Counted from the stretch's first letter, positions 43,091 through 51,793 are shown. The stretch is 64,000 nt of DNA from Paramesorhizobium leguminum (GCF_003217235.1 NZ_QJTF01000011.1:1-64000); one strand, 5' to 3'. Numbers and translations are program-made. Notes: a model not told the origin generated them from the letters alone.

Positions 43091-43879
43091 TTACCGCAGA
43101 TTCTTCGAAACAACCGCAGCCATTTCATCCGCCGCCTGGATCACCTTGGAATTCATCTCATAAGCGCGCTGCGCCGTGATCAGCTCGGTGATCTCCTTGA
43201 CCGGATCGACATTGGAAGCTTCGAGATATTTCTGCGTCAGCGTGGCAAAACCCGGATCGCCGGGAACGCCGACGATCGGCGCGCCGGAGGCTTCCGTCTG
43301 GCGGTAGAGATTATCGCCGAGCGGCTCCAGCCCCGCCTCATTGGTGAAATTGGCGAGCGTCAGCTGCCCAAGATCGACCTGCTGCACCTGGTCCTGCAGT
43401 TTGGCGAAAACCTGTCCCGTCTCGGTGATCGTCACCTCCACCGCATTGGCCGGAATGGTGATCGCCGGCTCCACCGGATTGCCGTCGATGGTGACAAGCT
43501 GCCCGTCCGCATTCTTGTTGAACGCGCCTGCCCGCGTATAGAACGTCTCGCCCGTCGGGCTCTGGATCTGAAACCAGCCATTGCCGGTCAGCGCCACGTC
43601 CAGCGGATTGCCGGTCTGGTTCAAGCTGCCCTGGATGTGCAGATTGCGCACCGCCGCCGTCTGCACCCCCAAGCCCACCAGCGCGCCCTCCGGCACGATG
43701 TTCTGATTGGCCTGGTTGGGCACCCCCGCCGTCCGCTCCGCCTGATAGATCAGATCGGAAAACTCCGCCCGCGCCCGCTTGAAGCCGGTCGTGTTGATAT
43801 TGGCGATATTGTTGGCGATGACTTCCAGATTGAGCTGCTGGGCATTCATGCCCGTGGCCGCGATGGTGAGCGCTTTCAT
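43091..43879 (-). CDS. flgG: Distal rod protein FlgG
   Basis: 262 aa, exact family length. N-terminal [20 protein letters not shown] and [19 protein letters not shown]-terminal [36 protein letters not shown]. It builds the distal rod and follows fliE after a 235-bp gap that holds a family D repeat. Confidence 0.96.
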   Translation of the reverse strand: MKALTIAATGMNAQQLNLEVIANNIANINTTGFKRARAEFSDLIYQAERTAGVPNQANQNIVPEGALVGLGVQTAAVRNLHIQGSLNQTGNPLDVALTGNGWFQIQSPTGETFYTRAGAFNKNADGQLVTIDGNPVEPAITIPANAVEVTITETGQVFAKLQDQVQQVDLGQLTLANFTNEAGLEPLGDNLYRQTEASGAPIVGVPGDPGFATLTQKYLEASNVDPVKEITELITAQRAYEMNSKVIQAADEMAAVVSKNLR

Positions 43880-43933
43880 GTTATGTCCTTATCCGCCCTT
43901 GAGCTTTTCACGTTGAAATGGAAACTCGGCTAT

Positions 43934-44100
43934 GGCGATCCCCTTCACCGTCGCCCTTCGAGGCTTCGTTCCGCTTCGCTCCACTGCGCACCTCAGGATG
44001 AGGGTGAAGGGGCGTTGGCGCTCCAGTAGCCCTCATGGTGAGGTGCGACCCGAAGCTTGCGGAGGGGAGCCTCGAACCACGAGGGCGCTTGGCACCATTC
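43934..44100. repeat. Palindromic repeat, family D
   Basis: CGCCCTTCGAGGCTTCG and CACCTCAGGATGAGGG on the left are mirrored by CCCTCATGGTGAGGTG and GGAGCCTCGAACCACGAGGG on the right. One copy in the window, between fliE and flgG. No gene is seen in this gap. Confidence 0.7.
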
Positions 44101-44114
44101 CATCAAACAAGTTC

Positions 44115-44438
44115 CTAAATCTGCATCCGGCTAATTTCGAGATAGGCCTGGACGATCTTGTCGCGGATGGCGATGGCCGTTTGCAGCGACTGCTCGGCCT
44201 CCATCACGGAACTGACCACCTCGCGGGTCGGCACATCGCCCGTCATGCTGGAAAGCGACGTTGCCTCTGCCGCTTTCAGCTTGTCGCCCACCGCCCCCGT
44301 CAATTGCGACAGCACGTCGCCGAACGAGGCTTCGCCGGCTGCCGGAGTGGCTGGAGCGATGGCGGCGCCGGACCCCACCGTCTCGGACAGCTTCGATAGC
44401 GCATTGCGGGTGGAAACGCTCATCAGTGAATCGATCAT
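44115..44438 (-). CDS. fliE: Basal body MS ring-rod junction protein FliE
   Basis: 107 aa. The C-terminal domain [20 protein letters not shown] with [15 protein letters not shown] is the FliE hallmark. The ATG at 44438 overlaps the flgC stop as ATGA; a GTG 3 nt earlier is possible. It links the MS ring to the rod. Confidence 0.94.
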   Translation of the reverse strand: MIDSLMSVSTRNALSKLSETVGSGAAIAPATPAAGEASFGDVLSQLTGAVGDKLKAAEATSLSSMTGDVPTREVVSSVMEAEQSLQTAIAIRDKIVQAYLEISRMQI

Positions 44439-44857
44439 CACGAATTCCTCAAAAGGTCGATGGTCATGGCGATCATCTCGCGGGCCTGCTTGATCACCTG
44501 GAGATTGGCTTCATAGGAGCGGTTCGCTTCCCGCATGTCGGCCATCTCGACCACCATGTTGACATTGGGATATTTGACATAGCCGCGCGCATCCGCCGCC
44601 GGATGGCTCGGGTCGAATTGCTCGACGAAGGGCGCGGAGTCTGTCCCCACCTCGGCGACGCGCACTTCCTGCGTTCCCGTGGTGTGCTCCAGCTCGGTGC
44701 GAAACGAGACGGTCTTACGCTGGTATGGATCGGCGTCCGGCGTCCTGCCGGTCGATTGCGCATTGGCCATGTTCTCCGCGACGATGCGCAGCCGCGTCGA
44801 TTGCGCGTCAAGCCCCGACGCCGCCACCTTCAATGCACTGATGATCGGATCGGCCAT
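44438..44857 (-). CDS. flgC: Proximal rod protein FlgC
   Basis: 139 aa. N-terminal [20 protein letters not shown] with [11 protein letters not shown]-terminal [20 protein letters not shown] then [16 protein letters not shown]. It lies between flgB (3 bp) and fliE (overlap). Confidence 0.96.
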   Translation of the reverse strand: MADPIISALKVAASGLDAQSTRLRIVAENMANAQSTGRTPDADPYQRKTVSFRTELEHTTGTQEVRVAEVGTDSAPFVEQFDPSHPAADARGYVKYPNVNMVVEMADMREANRSYEANLQVIKQAREMIAMTIDLLRNS

Positions 44858-44860
44858 GAT

Positions 44861-45241
44861 CTACCCCTTCACCGCCGCCAGCATCATGCGGTGAAACGCC
44901 TTGACGATGCTGGTGTTGAGCGAGAAATCGCGGTTCACCTCGCCAGCCTTGATCATCTCCTGTTCAAGGCTGACGGTGTTGCCGGAGTGCGTCGTCTCGG
45001 TGATGTCTTCCTGCCGCATCTGCACGGCACTGATGCCGCTCGCATTGACTTCCAGATGCCGCGGATCCGTCGCCGCCATGCTGAGCTGCGTCTTTTCCAG
45101 CACATCGCTGAATGGGTCGACATCGCGCGCTTTGAAATCAGGCGTATTGGCATTCGCGACATTGCTCGCAATCGCCGCCTCCTTCACGGAAAGCCACTGC
45201 GCCTGCCGCGACGCCAGATCGAAAAGATGGATCGGCCCCAT
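44861..45241 (-). CDS. flgB: Proximal rod protein FlgB
   Basis: 126 aa. LASRQAQWLSVKEAAIASNV, ANANTPDFKARDVDPF and the C-terminal LEQEMIKAGEVNRDFSLNTS, VKAFHRMMLAAVKG match FlgB. It is the first gene of the ten-gene operon to fliP. Its 75-bp upstream gap contains both a copy of the flagellar promoter element and a CtrA-type box, with a toxin gene beyond. Confidence 0.95.
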   Translation of the reverse strand: MGPIHLFDLASRQAQWLSVKEAAIASNVANANTPDFKARDVDPFSDVLEKTQLSMAATDPRHLEVNASGISAVQMRQEDITETTHSGNTVSLEQEMIKAGEVNRDFSLNTSIVKAFHRMMLAAVKG

Positions 45242-45258
45242 GATTCCCGCTTGCCCCG

Positions 45259-45274
45259 TTAACTGTCGGTTAAC
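45259..45274 (-). promoter_or_regulatory. Candidate CtrA box in the flgB promoter
   Basis: TTAACTGTCGGTTAAC is a full match to TTAA-N7-TTAAC. It lies between the proposed -10 (45284-45289) and the flgB ATG (45241), that is over or just after the expected transcription start, a position that would favour repression. Confidence 0.6.
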
Positions 45275-45283
45275 CTAGGCGTC

Positions 45284-45309
45284 GAATCTTGTGTGAGGCT
45301 TGCGTGAAA
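45284..45309 (-). promoter_or_regulatory. Candidate FtcR-type promoter of the flgB operon
   Basis: On the coding strand TTTCACGCAAGC (45298-45309), 8 nt, AGATTC (45284-45289). One mismatch in the first position of the motif; the -10 is the weakest of the six. Confidence 0.5.
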
Positions 45310-45316
45310 ACCTGTC

Positions 45317-45613
45317 TCAATCCAGCTGCTGTGGCCATCGTTTGGCGGCATGGAAAATAGCAGCTATTTCAATGGTTTCCGGCTTCACTCGATAGGCGAC
45401 AACGTAGGGAATATCCGCGAAAACATATTCGCGTGTGCCCTTGATCCGGCCAATTCGCCCCATGGCCGGAAGACTTCTAAGGTTGTCTACTGCCGTTATT
45501 ATGCGAGCCACGACGCGATCGGCCGCGTCAGGATTATCTTGTGCGATATAAGCGCCGATCTGGTCGAGGTGGCGAAGCGCCGGTAATGACCAGCGCAGTT
45601 TTAGACGGCTCAT
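45317..45613 (-). CDS. ParE/RelE-type toxin
   Basis: 98 aa. WSLPALRHLDQIGAYIAQDN, AVDNLRSLPAMGRIGRIKGT, REYVFADIPYVVAYRV and the C-terminal IAAIFHAAKRWP are typical of the ParE/RelE superfamily. It overlaps the upstream antitoxin gene by 4 nt. The module is inserted between the 184 aa flagellar gene and flgB, in the same direction. Confidence 0.88.
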   Translation of the reverse strand: MSRLKLRWSLPALRHLDQIGAYIAQDNPDAADRVVARIITAVDNLRSLPAMGRIGRIKGTREYVFADIPYVVAYRVKPETIEIAAIFHAAKRWPQQLD

Positions 45614-45858
45614 TGCTTGCCGGCGGGCTTGATATATTTTGCGATCACGGCTGCAACTTCTTCGTCACTGGCGAATTCTCCACGATCCGCAGCATCAAGA
45701 CCCGCCTGGATTTCAGCCAGTTGCCATTCTTCCCTCGCTACATATTCTTCTATTGCCTGGGCGGCGAGATAGGCACGGGAACGATCTGAAAGCTCAGCAA
45801 TTTTGTCGAGCTTTTCGGCTACGTCATCTTGCACTCGCACGGTAAACGCCGCGGTCAT
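45610..45858 (-). CDS. Ribbon-helix-helix antitoxin (CopG/ParD type)
   Basis: 82 aa. The N-terminal ribbon AAFTVRVQDDVAEKLDKIAE and DRSRAYLAAQAIEEYVARE form the DNA-binding part; the C-terminal EIQAGLDAADRGEFASDEEV wraps the toxin. AAGGAG lies 8 nt before the ATG. It precedes the toxin gene as in parDE/relBE modules. Confidence 0.87.
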   Translation of the reverse strand: MTAAFTVRVQDDVAEKLDKIAELSDRSRAYLAAQAIEEYVAREEWQLAEIQAGLDAADRGEFASDEEVAAVIAKYIKPAGKQ

Positions 45859-45871
45859 CGCTCAAACTCCT

Positions 45872-45908
45872 TGGTTCACTATGATTATTCATGAACCACT
45901 TTGGTTCG
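45872..45908. promoter_or_regulatory. Candidate operator of the second toxin-antitoxin module
   Basis: TGGTTCA (45872-45878) and TGAACCA (45892-45898) are an inverted repeat, and TGGTTCG (45902-45908) a third half-site, 14-50 bp before the antitoxin start. This fits cooperative binding of ribbon-helix-helix dimers. Confidence 0.55.
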
Positions 45909-45926
45909 TCAAGAATATGGCTACGT

Positions 45927-46481
45927 CTACTCCGCCAGTTCGATCACATCCCCCTCGGATGTCTTCAACTGCCACGTTCCCGCCCCCTCGCTACGGCTGA
46001 GCGCGGTGAGCGTGCTACCATCGGGAAGAAGCGATCCCTTCTCCACGAACCAGTAGCCCGCGCTGTCCTCGACCATCGCCATGCCGCCCACCACCTCGCG
46101 CAACAGGAACACGGGCTTCTCGGGATAGGGTTGCTGTTCAGGCGAAGTCTCGTCCGACCCCGCCGCGCGCGGCTGTCCCTTGCCGTTCGACATGGTGGCG
46201 CCGGTCGGGTTTGGATCGAGTTCCGGGTTTGCGGCGGCGGTTTCTGAAGGCGCGAACGGGTTCATCCGGCGGGCGACCTCCTGCTTCGACCTGTCCAGGG
46301 GATCACGGATAGTCTTTGACGCGGCGTTTTGCTGCGGCGGCTCCGCACGCTCCCAATAGACGACGAAGGGCAGCATGGCGCATCCGGCGGCAAGCGCCAC
46401 GCCGGCAGCCTTCAGATAACCGTCGATCTTTTTTGCCGGCGCGGAAACCTCAGTTGGAGCGTTCTGTTCTTCGCGGCTCAT
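45927..46481 (-). CDS. Membrane-anchored flagellar cluster protein, function unknown
   Basis: 184 aa. A cytoplasmic start of about 24 residues, one membrane helix (about 25-43, AAGVALAAGCAMLPFVVYW), a Pro/Asn-rich linker, and a C-terminal domain of about 60 residues (REVVGGMAMVEDSAGYWFVE, SEGDVIELAE) that looks beta-rich. It lies 8 bp after fliI and is likely co-transcribed. I cannot link it to a named family; a periplasmic role near the export or stator parts is inference. Confidence 0.78.
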   Translation of the reverse strand: MSREEQNAPTEVSAPAKKIDGYLKAAGVALAAGCAMLPFVVYWERAEPPQQNAASKTIRDPLDRSKQEVARRMNPFAPSETAAANPELDPNPTGATMSNGKGQPRAAGSDETSPEQQPYPEKPVFLLREVVGGMAMVEDSAGYWFVEKGSLLPDGSTLTALSRSEGAGTWQLKTSEGDVIELAE

Positions 46482-46489
46482 GCGTTCTC

Positions 46490-47833
46490 CTAACCCCGCA
46501 GCGCGGCAGCAAGATCATTGTAGGGATCGGTCGAAACGGGCATGTCGGGCGTCTGCTTCATCGCCTCGTAGATCTTCGGGACCAGCGCCACCGCCTGGTC
46601 GAGAAAACCGTCATTCCCGGCCTGATAGGCCCCGATGGCCCGCAGGTCCCGCGTTTCCTCGAAACGGGCGATAAGGCCCCGCAATTGAACGACGAGCTTC
46701 TTCTGTTCCGGCGTCCAGCCATATTGCGCCAGTCGCGAAACCGAACCCGGAATATCCACCGCCGGAAACCGCCCCTGCGCCGCGATCCCGCGCTCCAGCA
46801 CGATATGCCCGTCGAGCGTGCCGCGAATGGCGTCCGAGACCGGATCGTTGTGGTCGTCCCCATCGACCAGCACCGAATAGATGCCGGTAATCGTGCCGCC
46901 ACCTTCCAGCCCCGGCCCTGCCCGCTCCAGAAGGCGCGGAAGCTGGCTGAAGACGCTTGGCGGATAGCCGCGCGAGACCGGCGGCTCCTCCGCCGCGATG
47001 GCGACTTCACGCGCGGCATGGGCAAAGCGCGTCACCGAATCGACGATCAGCAGGACATTTTCGCCCCGGTCGCGGAAATATTCGGCGATGGCCGTCGCCG
47101 TATTGGGCGCGAGCCGGCGCATCATCGGGCTCTCGTCGCTGGTGGCGACCACCGTGACCGTCCGCTCCAGCTTGCCGGCCATGGTGTCTTCCAGCATGTC
47201 GCGCACTTCGCGCCCGCGCTCGCCCGTCAGCGCCAGCACCACCGTGTCGAAATCGGCGGCCTTCGTCATCATCGCGAGCAGCGTCGACTTGCCGACGCCC
47301 GATCCGGCGAAGATGCCGAGGCGCTGGCCGAAGCACATGGGCGTGAAGATATCGATGACATTGACGCCCGTGCGCAAGCCCCGGTCCACCCTCGCCCGGT
47401 TCATTGCGGGGGGAGGTGCCCGGTCGGCGGGCAGAGGGTCCCCCCCCGGCATGAGGGGCCCCCTACCGTCCAATGGCACCCCCAAGGCATCGATCACCCT
47501 GCCCTTCCACTCCGGTGAAGGGGCGATCCGCCATGCGCCATCCGGAAACACCGGTGCGCCCAGCGACGGCACCACCCGGTCGTCGAACGGCTTGATGAGC
47601 ACATGGCTCTCCGCAACCCGGATCACCTCGCCGCGATAAAGCCCCGCCCCGCAACGCATCAGGACGCCATCGCCAAGCGTCGCCGTGCGTGACAAGCCGC
47701 GCACCGCGACCGCCGAGCGCGAGACATCGCTGACCGTGCCGCCGATCCCGGCAAGCGGCGAAGGAGAAACACTCTCGCGGCGGACAAAGGCCGCCAGTTT
47801 CTGCAATGGCAACGAACCGCCCGGCGTCATCAC
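46490..47833 (-). CDS. fliI: Flagellum-specific ATPase FliI
   Basis: 447 aa. Walker A GSGVGKST near residues 172-179, Walker B LLIVDSVTRFAHA near 262, and the T3SS-ATPase signature SRGYPPSVFSQLPRLLERAG. The C-terminal domain ends GNDGFLDQAVALVPKIYEAM. It energises flagellar protein export with FliH. It overlaps flgF by 4 nt. Confidence 0.96.
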   Translation of the reverse strand: MMTPGGSLPLQKLAAFVRRESVSPSPLAGIGGTVSDVSRSAVAVRGLSRTATLGDGVLMRCGAGLYRGEVIRVAESHVLIKPFDDRVVPSLGAPVFPDGAWRIAPSPEWKGRVIDALGVPLDGRGPLMPGGDPLPADRAPPPAMNRARVDRGLRTGVNVIDIFTPMCFGQRLGIFAGSGVGKSTLLAMMTKAADFDTVVLALTGERGREVRDMLEDTMAGKLERTVTVVATSDESPMMRRLAPNTATAIAEYFRDRGENVLLIVDSVTRFAHAAREVAIAAEEPPVSRGYPPSVFSQLPRLLERAGPGLEGGGTITGIYSVLVDGDDHNDPVSDAIRGTLDGHIVLERGIAAQGRFPAVDIPGSVSRLAQYGWTPEQKKLVVQLRGLIARFEETRDLRAIGAYQAGNDGFLDQAVALVPKIYEAMKQTPDMPVSTDPYNDLAAALRG

Positions 47834-48555
47834 GCTTTCGAGCCGAGCGTCTTGACGGCTTCGGTTAGCGTGTTTTCCTGCTTTCGCAACAGCGCGTCCA
47901 CCTGCTCGAAGGCGCGGCTGACGCTGATGAGCCGCGTCATTTCGGTGACGCCATCGACATTGGAGCCCTCGATCGCCCCCTGCACCACGCCGACGCTGGC
48001 ATTATCCACGACCGGCTGGGCCGGAATATCCGGGATCACGGCTGAATTGCCCGCATGGGTGAGCTGCGCGTCCGGCGAAATCGAGAAAAGGCCGATGCCC
48101 CCCACCTGCGCGCCATTCTGATAGATCGCGCCATCGGCGGAAATCTTCGGCGCGCCGCCCTGCGGGTTGATGATGATGGGCTGGCCGCCCGCGTCGAGTA
48201 TCGCGTGCCCGGTGACCGAGCGCAACTCACCCTCCGGCGTCATCGCCATCCGCCCGTCGCGGGTATAGACCTGCCCCTGCGGCGTGGCGAGCGACAGCCA
48301 GGCATCGCCCTTGACGGCAACATCGAGCGGATTGTCCGTCTGGATGATCGGCCCGCCTTCCGTCCGGATATAGCTTTTCCCAGCGGAAGCGAACTGCACA
48401 TCGTCGCTCGCCTTCATGGAGACGAGCGTATCGAACTTCGTCCCCTCGCCGCGAAAACCCGGCGTCGACATGTTGGCGATATTGTTGGCGATGGCGTCCA
48501 TTCGCCGCTCCAGCGTGATCTGCGCAGAAAGCCCGACATAGATGGAGTTTTGCAT
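47830..48555 (-). CDS. flgF: Proximal rod protein FlgF
   Basis: 241 aa. MQNSIYVGLSAQITLERRMD, ANNIANMSTPGFRGEGTKF and the C-terminal VQGAIEGSNVDGVTEMTRLI match FlgF. It lies between the DUF1217 gene and fliI. Confidence 0.95.
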   Translation of the reverse strand: MQNSIYVGLSAQITLERRMDAIANNIANMSTPGFRGEGTKFDTLVSMKASDDVQFASAGKSYIRTEGGPIIQTDNPLDVAVKGDAWLSLATPQGQVYTRDGRMAMTPEGELRSVTGHAILDAGGQPIIINPQGGAPKISADGAIYQNGAQVGGIGLFSISPDAQLTHAGNSAVIPDIPAQPVVDNASVGVVQGAIEGSNVDGVTEMTRLISVSRAFEQVDALLRKQENTLTEAVKTLGSKA

Positions 48556-48559
48556 GGAA

Positions 48560-49345
48560 TTACCTCCCGCCCGGCTTGAAGGATTGCAGCGTCGTCAAAA
48601 TGCTGGCGGAAATCCCGACCGAGGAGGTACCGCCCAGAAGCAGCGAGGCGATGGAGGATGTGCTGCCCTGCGAAGGATTGCTCACCTCGTACATCGCCGT
48701 GAAGCGGGTCAGGAATTTTTCCAGCTCCTTGGGATCGGAAAGCGACTTGATGTCGAGGCGCTCCTCCAGCATCGCCGCCTGCTTGTCAATATCGGCGTTG
48801 GAAACCAGTGCGGGAATGCCGAGCGCCGTCTGCGCCACGGTCAGAAGCGCCTTGTCGCCGAGGATTTCATAGGCATTGGTGAGCTTGGGCGCCTTGCGCG
48901 CGAAATAGAGCGCCAGCCGCACGCCCTCGTTCTGGTCGCCCGCCTCTTCTTCCAGCGTCTGGCGGACATATTTGTCCACGACACCCTGCTGCGCTTCCTT
49001 GGAAGCCGTGGTCTTGTCGCCGAGCCCGGCAAAATCGAATGTGGTGGCGAATTCCTTGTAGCGCTTGTCGACCAGCGTGTTGGCCATGCTTTCGCTATCC
49101 TTCACACCCTCGGTCAGGATCTTGCGAACGAAGGCCTTGGCATAGGCCATGTCCTCCAGCCCATGCGCCTTCATGGCGTATTTATAGAGCCGGTCATCAG
49201 CCATGAAATCGTCGATCGATTTCACCTTGCCGATATTTTCCTTGTAATAAGCGGTCTCCCGCTCGACCAGCGGCTCCTTCGACACGCGCGTGAGCGACCG
49301 CGTCATGTTGGATGCGACCATGCGATAGCTTGTCAATGTGTCCAT
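48560..49345 (-). CDS. DUF1217 flagellar protein
   Basis: 261 aa. The pattern [60 protein letters not shown] and [10 protein letters not shown] is typical of DUF1217 proteins, found in flagellar clusters of Alphaproteobacteria and without a firmly known role. The ATG at 49345 has GAGGGGGC upstream. It is the first gene of the flgF-fliI operon and is divergent from motA. Confidence 0.88.
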   Translation of the reverse strand: MDTLTSYRMVASNMTRSLTRVSKEPLVERETAYYKENIGKVKSIDDFMADDRLYKYAMKAHGLEDMAYAKAFVRKILTEGVKDSESMANTLVDKRYKEFATTFDFAGLGDKTTASKEAQQGVVDKYVRQTLEEEAGDQNEGVRLALYFARKAPKLTNAYEILGDKALLTVAQTALGIPALVSNADIDKQAAMLEERLDIKSLSDPKELEKFLTRFTAMYEVSNPSQGSTSSIASLLLGGTSSVGISASILTTLQSFKPGGR

Positions 49346-49386
49346 GCCGCTGCCCCCTCGGATTACCAAAGCAATGTTGACGGCAT

Positions 49387-49412
49387 TTATTGCCGCAGAA
49401 GCTTGCCCGAAG
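49387..49412 (-). promoter_or_regulatory. Candidate FtcR-type promoter of the DUF1217-flgF-fliI operon
   Basis: On the coding strand CTTCGGGCAAGC (49401-49412), 8 nt, CAATAA (49387-49392). One change from the fliF and motA copies. Confidence 0.6.
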
Positions 49413-49442
49413 CTGACAAGCCCGAGAATGGAGGAAGACAAG

Positions 49443-49468
49443 CTTCGCGCAAGCCGCCCGCTCTATTG
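49443..49468 (+). promoter_or_regulatory. Candidate FtcR-type promoter of the motA-fliM operon
   Basis: CTTCGCGCAAGC (49443-49454), 8 nt, CTATTG (49463-49468), 34 bp before the motA start. It is identical to the fliF copy and in mirror orientation to the divergent DUF1217 promoter, so motif direction follows gene direction. Confidence 0.65.
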
Positions 49469-49502
49469 CTCGTCTCGAATATATTTTCAGGAGAAGAGCG
49501 CT

Positions 49503-50378
49503 TTGGGCATTATCATCGGCCTCGTCGTCACCCTTGGCTGCATGCTTGGCGGCTTCATCGCCATGGGCGGCCATGTCAGCGTGCTGATCCAGCCGTGGGA
49601 ATTCGTCATCATCCTGGGTGCGGCCCTCGGCACATTCCTCGTCGCCAATCCGTTTTCGGCGGTCAAGGATACCGGCCGCGCCTGCATGGAGGCGTTCACC
49701 AATGCCGTGCCGAAGCAGCGCGACTATCTGGACATCCTGGGCGTCCTCTACAGCCTGATGCGCGAATTGCGCGCAAAATCGCGCAATGAGGTGGAAGTCC
49801 ATGTCGACAATCCGCAGGAATCGCCGATTTTCCAGGCCTTTCCCAGCGTTTTGAAGAACCAGGACCTGACCAACTTCATCTGCGACTACTGCCGTCTGAT
49901 CATCATCGGCAACGCCCGCTCGCACGAGATCGAGGCGCTGATGGATGAGGAAATCCATACCATCGTGCGTGACAAGCTGAAGCCCTACAACGCCATGGTC
50001 GCCGTTTCGGAAGGCCTGCCGGCGCTGGGCATCGTCGCCGCTGTGCTGGGTGTCATCAAGGCCATGGGCGCGCTCGACCAGTCGCCGGAAGTGCTCGGAC
50101 ATCTCATCGGTGCGGCCCTTGTCGGAACCTTCGCCGGCATCTTCTTTTCCTATGCCGTCGTCGGCCCTATCGCCACCAAGATCAAGACCACCCGCGAGAA
50201 GAAGAACCGGCTCTACATCATCGTCAAGCAGACGCTGCTTGCCTATATGAACGGCGCGCTGCCGCAGATCGCGCTGGAATATGGACGCAAGACGATCTCT
50301 TCCTACGACCGCCCCTCCATAGATGTGGTCGAGCAGGAAACGCTGACGAGTATCCCGGCGCAACAACAGGCGGCGTGA
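49503..50378 (+). CDS. motA: Flagellar stator protein MotA
   Basis: 291 aa, normal for MotA. Four membrane segments; [20 protein letters not shown] at the start, the cytoplasmic loop with charged residues, and [20 protein letters not shown] with the conserved proline. The start is TTG at 49503 with AGGAG 9 nt upstream; a longer open frame to the left has no family similarity. It forms the proton channel with MotB. Confidence 0.95.
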   Translation: MGIIIGLVVTLGCMLGGFIAMGGHVSVLIQPWEFVIILGAALGTFLVANPFSAVKDTGRACMEAFTNAVPKQRDYLDILGVLYSLMRELRAKSRNEVEVHVDNPQESPIFQAFPSVLKNQDLTNFICDYCRLIIIGNARSHEIEALMDEEIHTIVRDKLKPYNAMVAVSEGLPALGIVAAVLGVIKAMGALDQSPEVLGHLIGAALVGTFAGIFFSYAVVGPIATKIKTTREKKNRLYIIVKQTLLAYMNGALPQIALEYGRKTISSYDRPSIDVVEQETLTSIPAQQQAA

Positions 50379-50379
50379 G

Positions 50380-51324
50380 ATGACCGACGACGGCTCCACC
50401 CAAGCTGCGAAACCCGACATCCTGGCGGAAAGCATCCTGCGCGCCGCCGGCATGTCGGTGGACGACCTCAAATCGCTGGGCCATGTCTTCAAGGACGCCG
50501 CGGCGACATTCTCGGGGCGCCTGAAGGAATTGACCCCCGTTGCCGTCGAGACCGAGGTTTCCGGAATGGAAAGCGTCGAGCGGGCGCAGGTCGAGATGCT
50601 GCTGGCCCGCGACGCCGTGATAGCGCCTGTTCATGTCGACCCCTGGGGCAGCACCATCCATATGGTCGCCGACCGGGCCTTTGTTTTTTCCGGGGTTGAA
50701 GCCTTGTTCGGTGCCGGCGCGAATTTCGATTCCTTCGATACGCCAAGGGCGTTCACCAGCGTGGAACGCAAGGTCGCGCGCGAACTCTTCGCTCATCTGG
50801 GCGCGGCGCTGGATCATGTATTCGCCGGCGCGGAGCAACAGATCTTCCGTGTCGGCGAGCCGGTGCAGACGAGCGCATTCGATCTTGAAGAATTCGGCCA
50901 ATCCCGGCTTTTCGCCTGTGCCTTCACTATTCGAGCAGCGGGCAAGACGGGAACTGTACGGCTCCTGATGCCGCGCGCCTGTCATCGCCCAATGCAGGAG
51001 GCGATCGCGGACCTGTTGCGCAAGCCATCGGCCCATTCGGACCCCGCATGGGCGCGAAAGCTGCGGATCGAGGTGAGCCGCGCGAAAGTTGGCATAGAGG
51101 CATTCATCCAGCAAGGCACCATGACGCTGGATGAAATTTCCCGCCTCCAGCCAGGCCAGGTGTTGAAACTGCCGAAAGACGCCATTGAGCAGGTCCGCCT
51201 GCGTAGCGGCGGACAGGCACTCTTCAAATGTACGCTCGGCAAGGCGGGCGCTAATTTCACCGTGCGGATCGGGGATCCGGTCAATCAGGAAGAGGATCTT
51301 ATCGATGAACTTGCTGCTGGTTAA
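50380..51324 (+). CDS. fliM: Flagellar motor switch protein FliM
   Basis: 314 aa. The central FliM domain (LFGAGANFDSFDTPRAFTSV, ERKVARELFAHLGAALDHVF) and C-terminal SpoA domain (ISRLQPGQVLKLPKDAIEQV, RIGDPVNQEEDLIDEL) are clear. The N-terminal CheY-binding motif LSQ(A/E)EID of enteric FliM is not obvious, which is usual for divergent FliM of this order. It is 1 bp after motA. Confidence 0.9.
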   Translation: MTDDGSTQAAKPDILAESILRAAGMSVDDLKSLGHVFKDAAATFSGRLKELTPVAVETEVSGMESVERAQVEMLLARDAVIAPVHVDPWGSTIHMVADRAFVFSGVEALFGAGANFDSFDTPRAFTSVERKVARELFAHLGAALDHVFAGAEQQIFRVGEPVQTSAFDLEEFGQSRLFACAFTIRAAGKTGTVRLLMPRACHRPMQEAIADLLRKPSAHSDPAWARKLRIEVSRAKVGIEAFIQQGTMTLDEISRLQPGQVLKLPKDAIEQVRLRSGGQALFKCTLGKAGANFTVRIGDPVNQEEDLIDELAAG

Positions 51325-51763
51325 CGCTATTTCGGCGGCGCTTTCGCTCGTCTCGATTGCCGTTGTCATCGTGGCGCTGCGCAAGGCGGCGCAAATGATC
51401 CGCCTTGGCCGGATGATGGCTGCCGAAATCGCGACCGCCTCCGCGGGTCTGGAGAACGCGTTTGCGGCGCTCAGAAGCGAGCACGACGACCTCCGTGATG
51501 AGGGGCGGAAGCTGAATGCGCGCCTTGAGGAAACCGCGAAGGCCCAGCGCGAAATCACCCGCTCGCTCGAGCTCATGGAGCGCATCCGCGCCGATTTGCG
51601 CGGTGATATCCGTGCGCTGTATGCGCTGCGCGCGTCCGCCCCATCTCGCCCCGCAACTGCGGCAGCCGCCGCCGCGCCTGAGCCCCTCGCCGCGCCGGCG
51701 CAGGCAAGGCAGCTGCCGGTCTTCGTGCATCGTCGCGTCAGCACCGCAACCGCGCATTCATAA
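51305..51763 (+). CDS. Membrane-anchored coiled-coil protein between fliM and fliN, unknown
   Basis: 152 aa. One N-terminal membrane helix (about 5-25, VNAISAALSLVSIAVVIVAL) is followed by a coiled coil (about 30-105, ENAFAALRSEHDDLRDEGRK, LEETAKAQREITRSLELMER) and an Ala/Pro tail. The ATG at 51305 overlaps the fliM stop by 20 nt and cuts off a spurious upstream extension. FliM and FliN bind each other in the C-ring, so a membrane coiled coil co-translated between them could be an uncharacterised switch-associated part. No family name known to me. Confidence 0.8.
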   Translation: MNLLLVNAISAALSLVSIAVVIVALRKAAQMIRLGRMMAAEIATASAGLENAFAALRSEHDDLRDEGRKLNARLEETAKAQREITRSLELMERIRADLRGDIRALYALRASAPSRPATAAAAAAPEPLAAPAQARQLPVFVHRRVSTATAHS

Positions 51764-51793
51764 AAGGGCGCGCATTCATAAAAGGGAACGACG

